A stretch of 64,000 bases of DNA, taken from Mycobacterium conspicuum (GTDB lineage Bacteria > Actinomycetota > Actinomycetes > Mycobacteriales > Mycobacteriaceae). The position numbers and the translations under genes were made by a program. Where the stretch lies: assembly GCF_010730195.1 (NCBI RefSeq), contig NZ_AP022613.1:3658001-3722000 (forward strand), read 5' to 3'. Under the pieces are notes generated by a model. It was not told the DNA's origin and did no database searches. It saw only the letters and a list, made by a program, of their open reading frames with translations. This document shows, one piece after another, positions 1 to 7,882 of the stretch; the stretch's first letter is position 1, and the number at the start of each line of letters is the position of its first letter.

Positions 1-1712
1 GGAACCGCGGCGTAACGGTCTTCGAGGTCGCGCAGGTGGGCCCGCGCCCACTGAGCCGTCACCGCGGGGGCCTCGCGGCGCTGCCCGGCGACCGTCACCG
101 ACCAATCCCCGGCCTGGCCGTCGGTGCCGTGCAGAGCGAGCGACCCTGTCGCGCTGCCCCGATACCGGCCACTGATCACCAGCGGCACCCCTGGGAACAG
201 ATCGGGTATCCGAACCGGGCTCACGGTGTCCTCGACGCACGCCAACCCCTCGGCCCGCAGGGCCAACGAGTGGACCAGCGGGGCGCCGATACGGCGATGC
301 AGACCATGCATTGCCTCGTCGAGCCGGTCCTCGCTTTCCACCAGGTCGCAACTTCCGCCGCCGACGCCGGCAAGGCGGCGTAGCAACCCGGCATTGACGG
401 CCTGATCGATGCCAACCGTGTGCAGCCGTACCCGCTGCAGATCGCCGGACAGTTCGCGCAACAGCTGGTCCTCGTTTCCGACCTGGCCGTCGGTGACGAG
501 AATGACGACGGCGTCGCGGGCTTCACCGTTGGGTGGCCCGCTCAACAAGGCCAGGGCCTGCCGTAGCGGCGCCAGCAGCTCCGTGCCGCCTCGCGCGTCG
601 ACTTGGGCGAGGTGCTCGACGGCGCGAAATCGGTTGCGGTCGTTGGCCTCAGCTAACCCGTCGGGCAGACCGGCGGGGCGGTCGATCTCCTCGTCGAACG
701 TCAACACCGCGAAGCGATCGGCGCCGGTAAGCGTGTCGATGATGCGCGCCGCGGCGCGGCGGGCGGTCACCATCTTCCATCCGCTCATGCTCCCGGAGCG
801 GTCGAGCACCAGCACCAGGTCCCGCGGACGCGGCGGCGCGCTGGACGCCGGCGGCAGGACGGTGAGCTGATAGGTTCCCTCGTCACCGTCCGAATCGGGT
901 ACCAGGACAAGCGAATCGGTGACGTCGTCGGTGCCGTAGCGCAACCGCAGAACGAAATCCCGGTTGGGCCGCTCGCCGGGTTGTATCCGCAACTTGCCGT
1001 CGTCGGTGGACACGGCGGGAAAACTCGACCGCAGCTCCGACAGGGTCAGACCGGCCGGGTCGATCCCGACCTCGATGGTCAGCCGAGCCGGATGCGGGAA
1101 CCCGGGCAGCAGCACGGGCGGGGTGATGCGCGACGCGTCGGGAACCGCGTCGGTGTCGTCCGCGTGGCCGTCACCGACCGCGACATCGGCAAGTGCGCGG
1201 CCCGGAATGTACCGTGGCGCAACGACAAGCGGGAAGCGGAACGTCGCTTCGCCGTCCGCGTAGGTCAGCGAGTTGACCAACGTGAGTTCGATGCTGACCC
1301 GTTCGCCCGGATGGATGTTGCCCACCCGCATGGTGAAGACGTCCGGTCGCTCCTCCTCCGCGATGGCCGCTCGCCGGCCCGAGGCGATCGCGTCGTCATA
1401 CTCCTGGCGGGCGGCTTCGCGCTCGCGCAGCTTCGCCTCGACGACCCGCCCGTCGGCGGTCATCCGCATGCGGGTGACCGAACCCCGATCCGGTAGCGGA
1501 AACACGTAGGTGGCTTCCAGCGGGACGTCGAAGACGTTGACGAAGTCCTGCGTCAGCTCCACTCGACTGGTAAGCCCGGCGATGTCCGCGCGCACGTCGA
1601 TGCGATCGAGCGGCAGGTTGCCCCGTTCGGTGCTCACCGCACCCAGCCCGGTGTCTTCCGAAGCGATGCTTTGCATCTCGGCGTCGGTCATCGACGTGAT
1701 GCGGACAGTCAT
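1..1712 (-). CDS. VIT and von Willebrand factor A domain protein, C-terminus beyond window
   Basis: The frame reads from an ATG at 1712 leftwards to the window edge without a stop (570 codons seen). Residues about 10-140 match the VIT (vault/inter-alpha-trypsin) fold type, with the typical block around NVFDVPLEATYVFPLP. A VWA domain follows from about residue 293, with the MIDAS motif DRSGS in LVLVLDRSGSMSGWK and later VTDGQVGNED. Such proteins bind ligands through a metal site. No signal peptide or membrane segment is seen in the visible part. The ATG overlaps the stop of the upstream MerR gene (ATGA), so the two are translationally coupled. The function in mycobacteria is not known to me. 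The domain call is firm and the role is open. Confidence 0.88.
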   Translation of the reverse strand, partial: MTVRITSMTDAEMQSIASEDTGLGAVSTERGNLPLDRIDVRADIAGLTSRVELTQDFVNVFDVPLEATYVFPLPDRGSVTRMRMTADGRVVEAKLREREAARQEYDDAIASGRRAAIAEEERPDVFTMRVGNIHPGERVSIELTLVNSLTYADGEATFRFPLVVAPRYIPGRALADVAVGDGHADDTDAVPDASRITPPVLLPGFPHPARLTIEVGIDPAGLTLSELRSSFPAVSTDDGKLRIQPGERPNRDFVLRLRYGTDDVTDSLVLVPDSDGDEGTYQLTVLPPASSAPPRPRDLVLVLDRSGSMSGWKMVTARRAAARIIDTLTGADRFAVLTFDEEIDRPAGLPDGLAEANDRNRFRAVEHLAQVDARGGTELLAPLRQALALLSGPPNGEARDAVVILVTDGQVGNEDQLLRELSGDLQRVRLHTVGIDQAVNAGLLRRLAGVGGGSCDLVESEDRLDEAMHGLHRRIGAPLVHSLALRAEGLACVEDTVSPVRIPDLFPGVPLVISGRYRGSATGSLALHGTDGQAGDWSVTVAGQRREAPAVTAQWARAHLRDLEDRYAAV

Positions 1713-2350
1713 TCTGGGCTCCGTTCATCGAGGGGTAGCGGGCCGGACAGCAAGCCGCGTTGGGCCAGCAGTTCCAGTAGCGGCCGAGCGGCGGCGTGGA
1801 TGGCGTCGATGTCGTCTTGGTCGGGTCGGCCACTGGCATCCGGGCGCTCGGGCAGCAGGAGCAGCGCCCCGCCCGGCAGGCCGACGGCGGCCAGCTTGGT
1901 GACAGTGTCATCGCCGTTGGGTGACGTCACGGGTTGCGCGACGGCGGGCGGCTCGGCCCAGAACCGGCTTCGGCGGCTCGGCGGCGCCGGCGGGCGCGCC
2001 GGTGCGGGCTCCGCTGCCGCGATGACGTCCTCGGGAATCGCGGCGACCTTGCGCAGGGTGTCGTCGGTGGCGCCGATCAGTTCGGCCTGGACTTCGGCCA
2101 GCGAGCGGCCCTCGGCCTGGCGGCGTTTGACCGCGACGACCTGCAGCAGATGCCGGGCGCTGTAGAGCGCGGTGCGGCCCTGCATGGCGGGCCGGTCGAC
2201 GAGTCCGGTCGTGGTGTACCAGCGCACGGCCCGTCGATCGGGCAGATCCCGGACCCGCCCGTTGGGTGCGCCGGGGTACGCGGGATCGGCAAGGCAAACG
2301 GCCACCCGTTGCACGAGCTCGTCCAGCGTCCACGACGCCTGGTCCACCAT
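1709..2350 (-). CDS. MerR-family transcriptional regulator
   Basis: 213 residues. The N-terminal part (about residues 24-90) is a MerR-type winged helix: RAVRWYTTTGLVDRPAM is the recognition segment and RTALYSARHLLQVVAVKR the wing and second helix pair. A proline/alanine linker (about 112-126) follows. The C-terminal part (about 140-213) is not recognised as a known ligand domain. There is no cysteine cluster of the metal-sensing type. It overlaps the VIT/VWA gene by 4 bases, so it probably controls and is co-expressed with it. A 9-base-arm palindrome just upstream of the start is a candidate operator. Confidence 0.85.
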   Translation of the reverse strand: MVDQASWTLDELVQRVAVCLADPAYPGAPNGRVRDLPDRRAVRWYTTTGLVDRPAMQGRTALYSARHLLQVVAVKRRQAEGRSLAEVQAELIGATDDTLRKVAAIPEDVIAAAEPAPARPPAPPSRRSRFWAEPPAVAQPVTSPNGDDTVTKLAAVGLPGGALLLLPERPDASGRPDQDDIDAIHAAARPLLELLAQRGLLSGPLPLDERSPE

Positions 2351-2361
2351 GGTGCCAATAG

Positions 2362-2390
2362 TGACACTGTTACATTGACACTGTCAATGT
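2362..2390 (-). promoter_or_regulatory. Candidate operator/promoter of the MerR gene
   Basis: A 19-base perfect dyad lies at 2372-2390 (arms ACATTGACA and TGTCAATGT around one central base), 22 bases before the MerR start codon. The block TGACACTGT occurs twice, at 2362-2370 and 2376-2384, 14 bases apart. On the minus strand the dyad contains TTGACA, which could serve as a -35 box. MerR proteins commonly bind such dyads and autoregulate. Binding is inferred. Confidence 0.55.
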
Positions 2391-2440
2391 TTGCGGCGGG
2401 CTGAATCTCAAAGCGACCGGCCTCGGCCACTTGCGCTCAG

Positions 2441-2872
2441 CTAGAGATCGAGTGGATGAACCCAGCGCAGTCGGTGGAAGCGTGCGAAGCCGCGGTCTGC
2501 GCTCAACCACGTCGCGCTGTTCTCAAGCGCGTACGCAGCCAGATAAGCATCCGCGACGTCGTTGCCGCGTGCGTCGATGTCGGTCGCGAGTTGACGAAAC
2601 AACATCCAATGTCGTTGGCCGGCGCGAAGTTGCATGGCCGCAGGCGCTTCGAGCAGCGCATTGACCGCAAGCCATGCCTCGTCTGAATTTGTCGGTTCGG
2701 AGAAGATCCGGCGATTGGTCATCACGCGGACGAATCCACCGAGGGTCAGATCCGGCAGACCTAAAGGCTCATCACCGTTCGCCAGCCGTTCCAGCAGCTG
2801 TCGGTAGGCCGAATGCTCGGGCAGATCGGCGCGGTGCGCATAAACGAGGACGTTGACATCAACGCAAAGCAT
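2441..2872 (-). CDS. vapC: VapC-type PIN-domain ribonuclease toxin
   Basis: 143 residues from the ATG at 2872. The longer frame to 2914 would run deep into vapB and precedes the usual PIN start. It begins MLCVDVNVLVYAHR, the standard first PIN strand with the metal-binding Asp, and has further acidic positions in NDVADAYLAAYALE and the final LSADRGFARF. VapC toxins are Mg-dependent tRNA or rRNA endonucleases neutralised by the adjacent VapB. The start lies 14 bases inside the end of vapB, the normal coupled layout. All expected acidic residues seem present, so it is likely functional. Confidence 0.9.
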   Translation of the reverse strand: MLCVDVNVLVYAHRADLPEHSAYRQLLERLANGDEPLGLPDLTLGGFVRVMTNRRIFSEPTNSDEAWLAVNALLEAPAAMQLRAGQRHWMLFRQLATDIDARGNDVADAYLAAYALENSATWLSADRGFARFHRLRWVHPLDL

Positions 2873-3116
2873 CGATCGGAGCGCCTTCGTCCATCGCCTC
2901 AGCGATGGCGGCACGGGATGAGAGGTCTACGCCGGAACGAAGCCCTCCCCTCCCCGTCGGACGGACGGCGTAATGACCGCTAGCTCGCCGTTCGGACGGG
3001 CTTAGACCTCGCCGAATCGCGTCTTCGAGGACCGCGGCGACGGTACGCCCGGAGCGAGCGGCCATCGCCTTCACTTGGCGGTAGAGCTCGTCGTCGATGC
3101 GGATTGTCGTGCGCAT
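2859..3116 (-). CDS. vapB: VapB-type ribbon-helix-helix antitoxin
   Basis: 85 residues. MRTTIRIDDELYRQVKAMA is the RHH beta strand and first helix, and GRTVAAVLEDAIRRGL the second helix. The C-terminal half (about 45-85) is the flexible toxin-wrapping tail. It lies upstream of and overlaps vapC. A strong inverted repeat ends only 8 bases before the ATG, consistent with autorepression and a very short leader. Confidence 0.9.
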   Translation of the reverse strand: MRTTIRIDDELYRQVKAMAARSGRTVAAVLEDAIRRGLSPSERRASGHYAVRPTGRGGLRSGVDLSSRAAIAEAMDEGAPIDALR

Positions 3117-3124
3117 GCAGGCAT

Positions 3125-3157
3125 CTTAGCATCATATGTAAGCATAAAGATGCTAAG
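3125..3157 (-). promoter_or_regulatory. vapBC operator
   Basis: Perfect 9-base arms CTTAGCATC (3125-3133) and GATGCTAAG (3149-3157) are separated by 15 bases. A nested dyad AGCAT-AAAG-ATGCT occupies 3141-3154. The position, 8 bases from the vapB start codon, is what is expected for RHH antitoxin autoregulation. The candidate -10 TAAGAT (minus strand, 3122-3127) overlaps the left arm. Confidence 0.65.
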
Positions 3158-3603
3158 CCTTGCGGCTCGTCCGCGCTATGCAGGGCCTACACGGCCACCC
3201 AGCTTCGCCCCCTTTGCGGCCTAGCCCCGAATCCCGTGTCGTCCAATGAATTACATGCTTGGCTTAATGCGCGAATCGCCTTGCTGGATCTGATTTGTTC
3301 GCGGCCGAAGCGTCTAACCGTCGGGAAACTTGTGATGGTACAAACCCGCCGATCCGAGTGCCGCCACTAAAGGGCCTGTTAGACAACGCGTTTAAGGCGA
3401 TGAGATCGCGTGAGAACCACGGCCGCCCATCCCGCAAGTCACCGTTTGGAAAAGATGTGACTACGGCGCGGCCCGTGTTATGTCTCTGTTGGGCAACCAA
3501 TTCGGTCGCCCGTCTAGGAAAGCCTCCGAGACAGCGATACAGTTCCGACGCACCCTTTGGTTGCGGCAATACCCCCTCTAAACCGAATACCGGAGAGTTT
3601 GCG
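3158..3603. other. 446-base stretch without a recognised gene
   Basis: No frame here has a plausible start, ribosome binding site and protein-like composition. A reading frame upstream of the exported protein is open from 3295, but its translation (arginine, serine and proline rich) does not look like protein, and the signal peptide begins only at 3604. I see no repeat or RNA gene here. Confidence 0.5.
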
Positions 3604-4062
3604 TTGAAGACTTTTGATTTGTTTGGCATCACGGTGGCCGCGAGCGCCGGGTTGTGCAGCGCCGCTTTGGCGTTCAGCCCGGACGCGTCGGCCGGCGGCG
3701 GTGCCGCATGTGTGGATCACTCCGCGGCGGCACCGGGTGGCGCCGCGTGCGTGGACCAGATGGCGGGACTCGCAGCGCCGGCACCGGTGGTCCTGCCTGG
3801 TCCGATTCCGGCAGTGCCGGTGGTTCCGCCGGTGCCGCTGGTTCCGCCTCTGCCGGTCGGCGGCGCCCCGATCCTGGGAGCTCCCCCGGTCGCGCCGGTG
3901 ACTGCGCCGCTGATCACGCAGGGCGGCATAGGCGGTAAGGGCGTGCCGGCCAATCCGTCGCTGGCCGCGGACCCGGTGGTTCGGCCCGGTCCGGCGGCAA
4001 CGCCTCCGCCCGCATCAGGCGCTCAGCCGACCTTGGTCACGGCCACTACGCCTACGCCCTGA
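3604..4062 (+). CDS. Small proline-rich exported protein
   Basis: 152 residues from the TTG at 3604, preceded by GGAG at 3592-3595. The frame is open further upstream, but only from here does it begin with a signal peptide: LKTFDLFGITVAASAGLCSA, then a likely cleavage after DASA. The mature part opens with the repeat GGAACVD present twice (four residues of each in the same context, two cysteines in total), then a PVVPP-type proline/valine-rich stretch and a GGIGGKG segment. The composition resembles secreted mycobacterial antigens of low complexity. I do not recognise the family. It runs into the convergent L,D-transpeptidase gene 2 bases away. Confidence 0.55.
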   Translation: MKTFDLFGITVAASAGLCSAALAFSPDASAGGGAACVDHSAAAPGGAACVDQMAGLAAPAPVVLPGPIPAVPVVPPVPLVPPLPVGGAPILGAPPVAPVTAPLITQGGIGGKGVPANPSLAADPVVRPGPAATPPPASGAQPTLVTATTPTP

Positions 4063-4064
4063 TT

Positions 4065-4928
4065 TCAGCCGGCCGCATGCGCCGGGTCGCCTTCAACCCA
4101 TTTGTCTCCTACCGGAACTCCTTCCTGCACGACGACCGGGTCACCGACCTTGACGTTGTTGAAGTACCACTCGGCGTCGTCGGGGGCCAGGCTGATGCAG
4201 CCGTGGCTGACGTTCTCCACCCCCATGGCCGGGACGGCCCACGGAGCTGAATGCACGTAGAGGCCGTGGTTGTCGATGCGGACGCCGTAATCCACCGTGA
4301 GGTTGTACCCGTCGGGATCGTTCACGGGGATGCCGACGCTGCTCGAATCCATCGTCACCGAGCGGTCTTTGGACAGGACCGCATACTTGCCGACCGGCGT
4401 CGGGTAATTGGGCCTGCCCAACGACGCCGGCATCACGCCCGGCTCACCCCAGTTCGGCCGGTGGTGCGGCGCGGGCAGCTGCGACGGCGTCCCCGCCGGA
4501 ACGCCGTCGACGCTCACGGTGAACGTGTGCTTCGAGATGTCGGCGACCCCGAGTACGACTGCGCCGGTTTGGAATTCCGTCGGTACGCCGCCCACCGAGA
4601 GTGCCACGGTGCTGTGCGCCGGCCAGTATCGATCGGGCACCCATTGCACCACGTCGTTGTCCACCCACTCGTACTTGCCGGTCATCGCGGGCGTGGAGTT
4701 GACCTCGATCGCACGCTCGGCCGCGGCCCGGTCTGCGATCGGCTTGCGGAACGTCACCACGACGGGGTGCGCGACACCCACCAGCTCGCCGCGCGTGGGT
4801 AGCACGGTCGCGATGGCGAAGTCGCCGTGCGGAAGGCTCACGGACGCCAGGCGCACGTCGGTTGGCCCTGCGACCAACGCCGCGGCGATTCCCAGCATCA
4901 CCAGAACAGATCGAACCGCAGACCGCAT
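4065..4928 (-). CDS. ldtA: L,D-transpeptidase, LdtA-like (YkuD domain)
   Basis: 287 residues. It would form 3-3 crosslinks between meso-diaminopimelate stems in peptidoglycan, outside the membrane. Signal peptide about 1-30; Ig-like domain about 41-125 (GVAHPVVVTF, VVQWVPDRYWP); YkuD catalytic domain about 130-270. The catalytic motif SHGC is at 241-244 with Cys244, after HSAPW at 226-230. It aligns from memory best with LdtA (Rv0116c), but has about 18 extra residues near 145-164 (rich in Pro/His) between the first catalytic-domain strand and MPASLGRP. Single gene, convergent with the preceding one. No lipobox is seen. Confidence 0.9.
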   Translation of the reverse strand: MRSAVRSVLVMLGIAAALVAGPTDVRLASVSLPHGDFAIATVLPTRGELVGVAHPVVVTFRKPIADRAAAERAIEVNSTPAMTGKYEWVDNDVVQWVPDRYWPAHSTVALSVGGVPTEFQTGAVVLGVADISKHTFTVSVDGVPAGTPSQLPAPHHRPNWGEPGVMPASLGRPNYPTPVGKYAVLSKDRSVTMDSSSVGIPVNDPDGYNLTVDYGVRIDNHGLYVHSAPWAVPAMGVENVSHGCISLAPDDAEWYFNNVKVGDPVVVQEGVPVGDKWVEGDPAHAAG

Positions 4929-5154
4929 CGCGTTATCACCCTCTGACGTGACTAGTCGTCCTAACGCTTGACGATGTTAGGGGCGACACGACGGGCCGTC
5001 GGTGACCGCACGCCAGCGGGTCGGTCAAGTCTTGGACAAGGTTTGATCACGAGTAAGTCGTTGCAGCTCTTGCGATTCCTACACGATTCCGGCAACAGGC
5101 GGCCGCATCGATGCGATGATGTCGTGACTCTTTTCCCGCTCAGGAGGCATTGCG

Positions 5155-6507
5155 ATGGCTGACCCACACCCGCGGCGTCGTATCGCCGTCGCCTCGATGG
5201 TGGGCACCACGGTCGAGTTCTACGACTTCTACATCTATGCCACGGCCGCGGTCAGCGTCTTCCCGCATCTGTTCTTCCCGAAGGGCAACGGCACCACCGC
5301 GCTGCTGGCCTCGCTCGCGACATTCGGTCTGGCGTTCGTGGCGCGCCCGCTGGGGTCGGTCCTGTTCGGGCATTTCGGCGATCGCGTGGGGCGCAAGGCC
5401 ACGCTGGTCGGCTCGCTGCTGACCATGGGCATCGCCACCTTCGTGGTCGGTGTGCTGCCGACCTACCAGCAGGTGGGCATCGCGGCACCGGTGCTGTTGG
5501 CGACCATGCGGTTCACCCAGGGTCTCGCGTTGGGCGGCGAGTGGAGCGGTGCGGCGCTGCTGGTCACCGAAACCGCCGAACCCGACAAGCGGGCGCGCGC
5601 CGCGATGTGGCCGCAGCTGGGCGCACCATTCGGTTTCCTGCTGGCCAACGGGCTGTTCCTGATCTTGATCAGCTGGCTGGGCCACAGCAACGTCGAAGCC
5701 GACCTGGGCGGCGCGTTTTTGACCTGGGGGTGGCGCATCCCGTTCCTGCTCAGTGCGGTCATGGTGGCGATCGGGCTCTACGTGCGGCTGCGCTTGACCG
5801 AGACGCCGGTGTTCGCCAAGGCGCTCGAGCGCGGCGAGCGCGTGCGCAGTCCACTGATCGCGGTGTTTCGCACGAACTGGCGTGAACTGATCATCGGCAC
5901 CTTCGTCATGCTCGCGACGTACACCCTCTTCTACACGGTCACCACGTGGACGCTGAGCTACGGCACCGCGAAGCGGCCCCCGCGGGGGGCCGGCCTGGGC
6001 TTCGGCTATGCGGACTTCCTGCACATCCAATTGATCGCGGTGCTGTTCTTTGCGGCAACGGTGCCAATCGCCGGCGCACTCGCCGACCGGTTCGGCCGGC
6101 GGATCACGTTGTTGGTCATCACTACCGTGATCATCGGCTACGGGGCGTCGTTCGACCTGCTGTTGGCGCCCGCCAGCGCGACGAAGGGATCCGCGACGCT
6201 GTTTTTGGTCATCGGGATGACGTTGATGGGCTTGTCTTTCGGGCCGATGAGCGCGGTGCTGCCCGAACTGTTCCCGACCAACGTCCGCTACACCGGCTCC
6301 GGGATCGCCTACAACGTGGCCGGCATCCTGGGTGCCGCGGTGGCGCCGTTCATCGCTACCTGGCTGGCCACCAATCACGGGGTGGCGTGGGTCGGGATGT
6401 ATCTGAGCGTCGCGGCGGTCCTGAGCGTCATCGCGCTGCTGGTGATGCGCGAAACCAAGGCGGTGTCGCTGGAGAACCCCGTCGCCGAGGTTCAGGCGGT
6501 CAGCTAG
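5155..6507 (+). CDS. MFS permease of the metabolite:H+ symporter (MHS) family
   Basis: 450 residues with 12 predicted membrane segments. The N-terminus ASMVGTTVEFYDFYIYATAA is the hallmark of the MHS branch (ProP, KgtP, ShiA relatives), and the loop 2-3 motif FGDRVGRKATL is present. The substrate is probably a small organic acid or osmolyte; the sequence does not say which. The start is supported by AGGAGG at 5142-5147. It resembles Rv1200 of M. tuberculosis as I remember it. The last 8 bases overlap the convergent MFS gene. Confidence 0.88.
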   Translation: MADPHPRRRIAVASMVGTTVEFYDFYIYATAAVSVFPHLFFPKGNGTTALLASLATFGLAFVARPLGSVLFGHFGDRVGRKATLVGSLLTMGIATFVVGVLPTYQQVGIAAPVLLATMRFTQGLALGGEWSGAALLVTETAEPDKRARAAMWPQLGAPFGFLLANGLFLILISWLGHSNVEADLGGAFLTWGWRIPFLLSAVMVAIGLYVRLRLTETPVFAKALERGERVRSPLIAVFRTNWRELIIGTFVMLATYTLFYTVTTWTLSYGTAKRPPRGAGLGFGYADFLHIQLIAVLFFAATVPIAGALADRFGRRITLLVITTVIIGYGASFDLLLAPASATKGSATLFLVIGMTLMGLSFGPMSAVLPELFPTNVRYTGSGIAYNVAGILGAAVAPFIATWLATNHGVAWVGMYLSVAAVLSVIALLVMRETKAVSLENPVAEVQAVS

Positions 6508-7882
6508 GTTCGGCCGCGGCCGACTCGCTGCGTGCGCTCCGCAGCACGGCCAGGCCCGCGGGCAGCAGCAGCGCGGCGATCACCGCGAGGATGGATTGGA
6601 TGCCGCTGCCCATGCTCAGGCCGTGACGCTGCAGCATCTCTAACACGGTGCCCGACACCGCGATTCCGACGCCGGCGATCGTCACCAACGACGTCAACGT
6701 CACCCCGGCGGCTTCGCCGGCCCGCTCGGGTGCAACCACGGTTTGCGTCGCGACCGTGGTGAACGCGTAGACCAGACCCATAGTGAAACCGCACGCCGTC
6801 AGCGCGACGAGGTAGAGCGCCCACTGCGCTGAGGCCGCCAGGACACCCAGCGACACGGCGGCGACCGCGCAGCCGATGCCCATGACCAGGATGGGCGAAT
6901 AGCGCGCGGCCAGGCGTCCCGAGATCACCCCGCCCAACGCCGCGCCTGCCGACGGGCCCAGGAACGCGATGCCGGCGGTGAGGGGGTCCAGCCCGCGGAC
7001 CTGCTGCAGGTTCATCGTGGAGAGGAACACGGTCACCGTGTAGGCGATGTTGGCGATCGTGCCCGCCACGACCAGGGTGGAGAACTTCGAATTGCGCAGC
7101 AGCGCAAGGTTAACCAGTGGCCAGCGCACCCGCTGCTCGACGACGACGAACGCGGCCAGCACCAGCACGGAGGCCACGAATGCACCGACCGTCGCCGCGG
7201 ACAGCCAGCCCCAAGACGGCGCCCGGTCAAAGGCGATGGTGAACAACCCGATTCCCGTCGTGATCAGTGCCAGCCCGCTGAGATCCAAACGCCGCGGCAC
7301 GGTTTCGTCCGAGGTCTCCGGAATCGTCGCCGCGCCGACGAGCAACGACACCGCCGCCAACGGCACCAGCATCCAGAAGACGAACCGCCAGCCCACGGTC
7401 TGGGTGAGCAACCCGCCCACCAGCGGACCCGCGGCGTTGCCCAATCCGGCTATGCCGTAGGCCAATCCAATGGCATGACTCGACTTGCCCGCCGGGAAGG
7501 CATTGGTCAGGACGCTGACCGACACCGGGAAGATGAAGGCGGCCCCGATACCTTGGACCGCCCGAAAAATTATGACGACGGCGGCCGACGGCGCGATCGC
7601 GCAGAATACCGATGCGACTCCGAACAGCGCGATGCCGCCGAGCAGCGAGCGCCGTCGCCCGAAGATGTCGCCGATGCGGCCCGCAGGCACCATGAAGGCG
7701 CCCAACGTCAGCATGTAGACGCTGATCACCCATTGCAGATCAGACGTAGTGCTGTGCAGATCGGCCGCCATCCGCGGCAGCGACAGGTTCATCGCGAAGT
7801 AATCGATCTGCACGCAGAAAAGCGCCGTCGACACCGCGGCCAGAATCCACCGCGATCGCCCTTCCCTGGGCAGCGAGGTCAT
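6500..7882 (-). CDS. MFS drug:H+ antiporter-type transporter (14-TM class)
   Basis: 460 residues from the ATG at 7882. The open frame extends much further upstream, but that part is an antisense shadow of the neighbouring transporter. It is rich in membrane segments of the DHA2 pattern: WVISVYMLTLGAFMVPAG (TM2) and GRIGDIFGRRRSLLGG (loop 2-3 motif A). It starts within the stop of the upstream MFS gene (ATGA overlap), so the two transporters are coupled. The likely role is efflux of small hydrophobic compounds, by family; no substrate can be read from the sequence. Confidence 0.87.
   Translation of the reverse strand: MTSLPREGRSRWILAAVSTALFCVQIDYFAMNLSLPRMAADLHSTTSDLQWVISVYMLTLGAFMVPAGRIGDIFGRRRSLLGGIALFGVASVFCAIAPSAAVVIIFRAVQGIGAAFIFPVSVSVLTNAFPAGKSSHAIGLAYGIAGLGNAAGPLVGGLLTQTVGWRFVFWMLVPLAAVSLLVGAATIPETSDETVPRRLDLSGLALITTGIGLFTIAFDRAPSWGWLSAATVGAFVASVLVLAAFVVVEQRVRWPLVNLALLRNSKFSTLVVAGTIANIAYTVTVFLSTMNLQQVRGLDPLTAGIAFLGPSAGAALGGVISGRLAARYSPILVMGIGCAVAAVSLGVLAASAQWALYLVALTACGFTMGLVYAFTTVATQTVVAPERAGEAAGVTLTSLVTIAGVGIAVSGTVLEMLQRHGLSMGSGIQSILAVIAALLLPAGLAVLRSARSESAAAEPS

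Noticed and set aside
5140..6378. 412-codon minus-strand frame antisense to the MHS permease
   Set aside because: Histidine, glutamine and arginine-rich translation typical of the antisense of GC-rich membrane protein genes.
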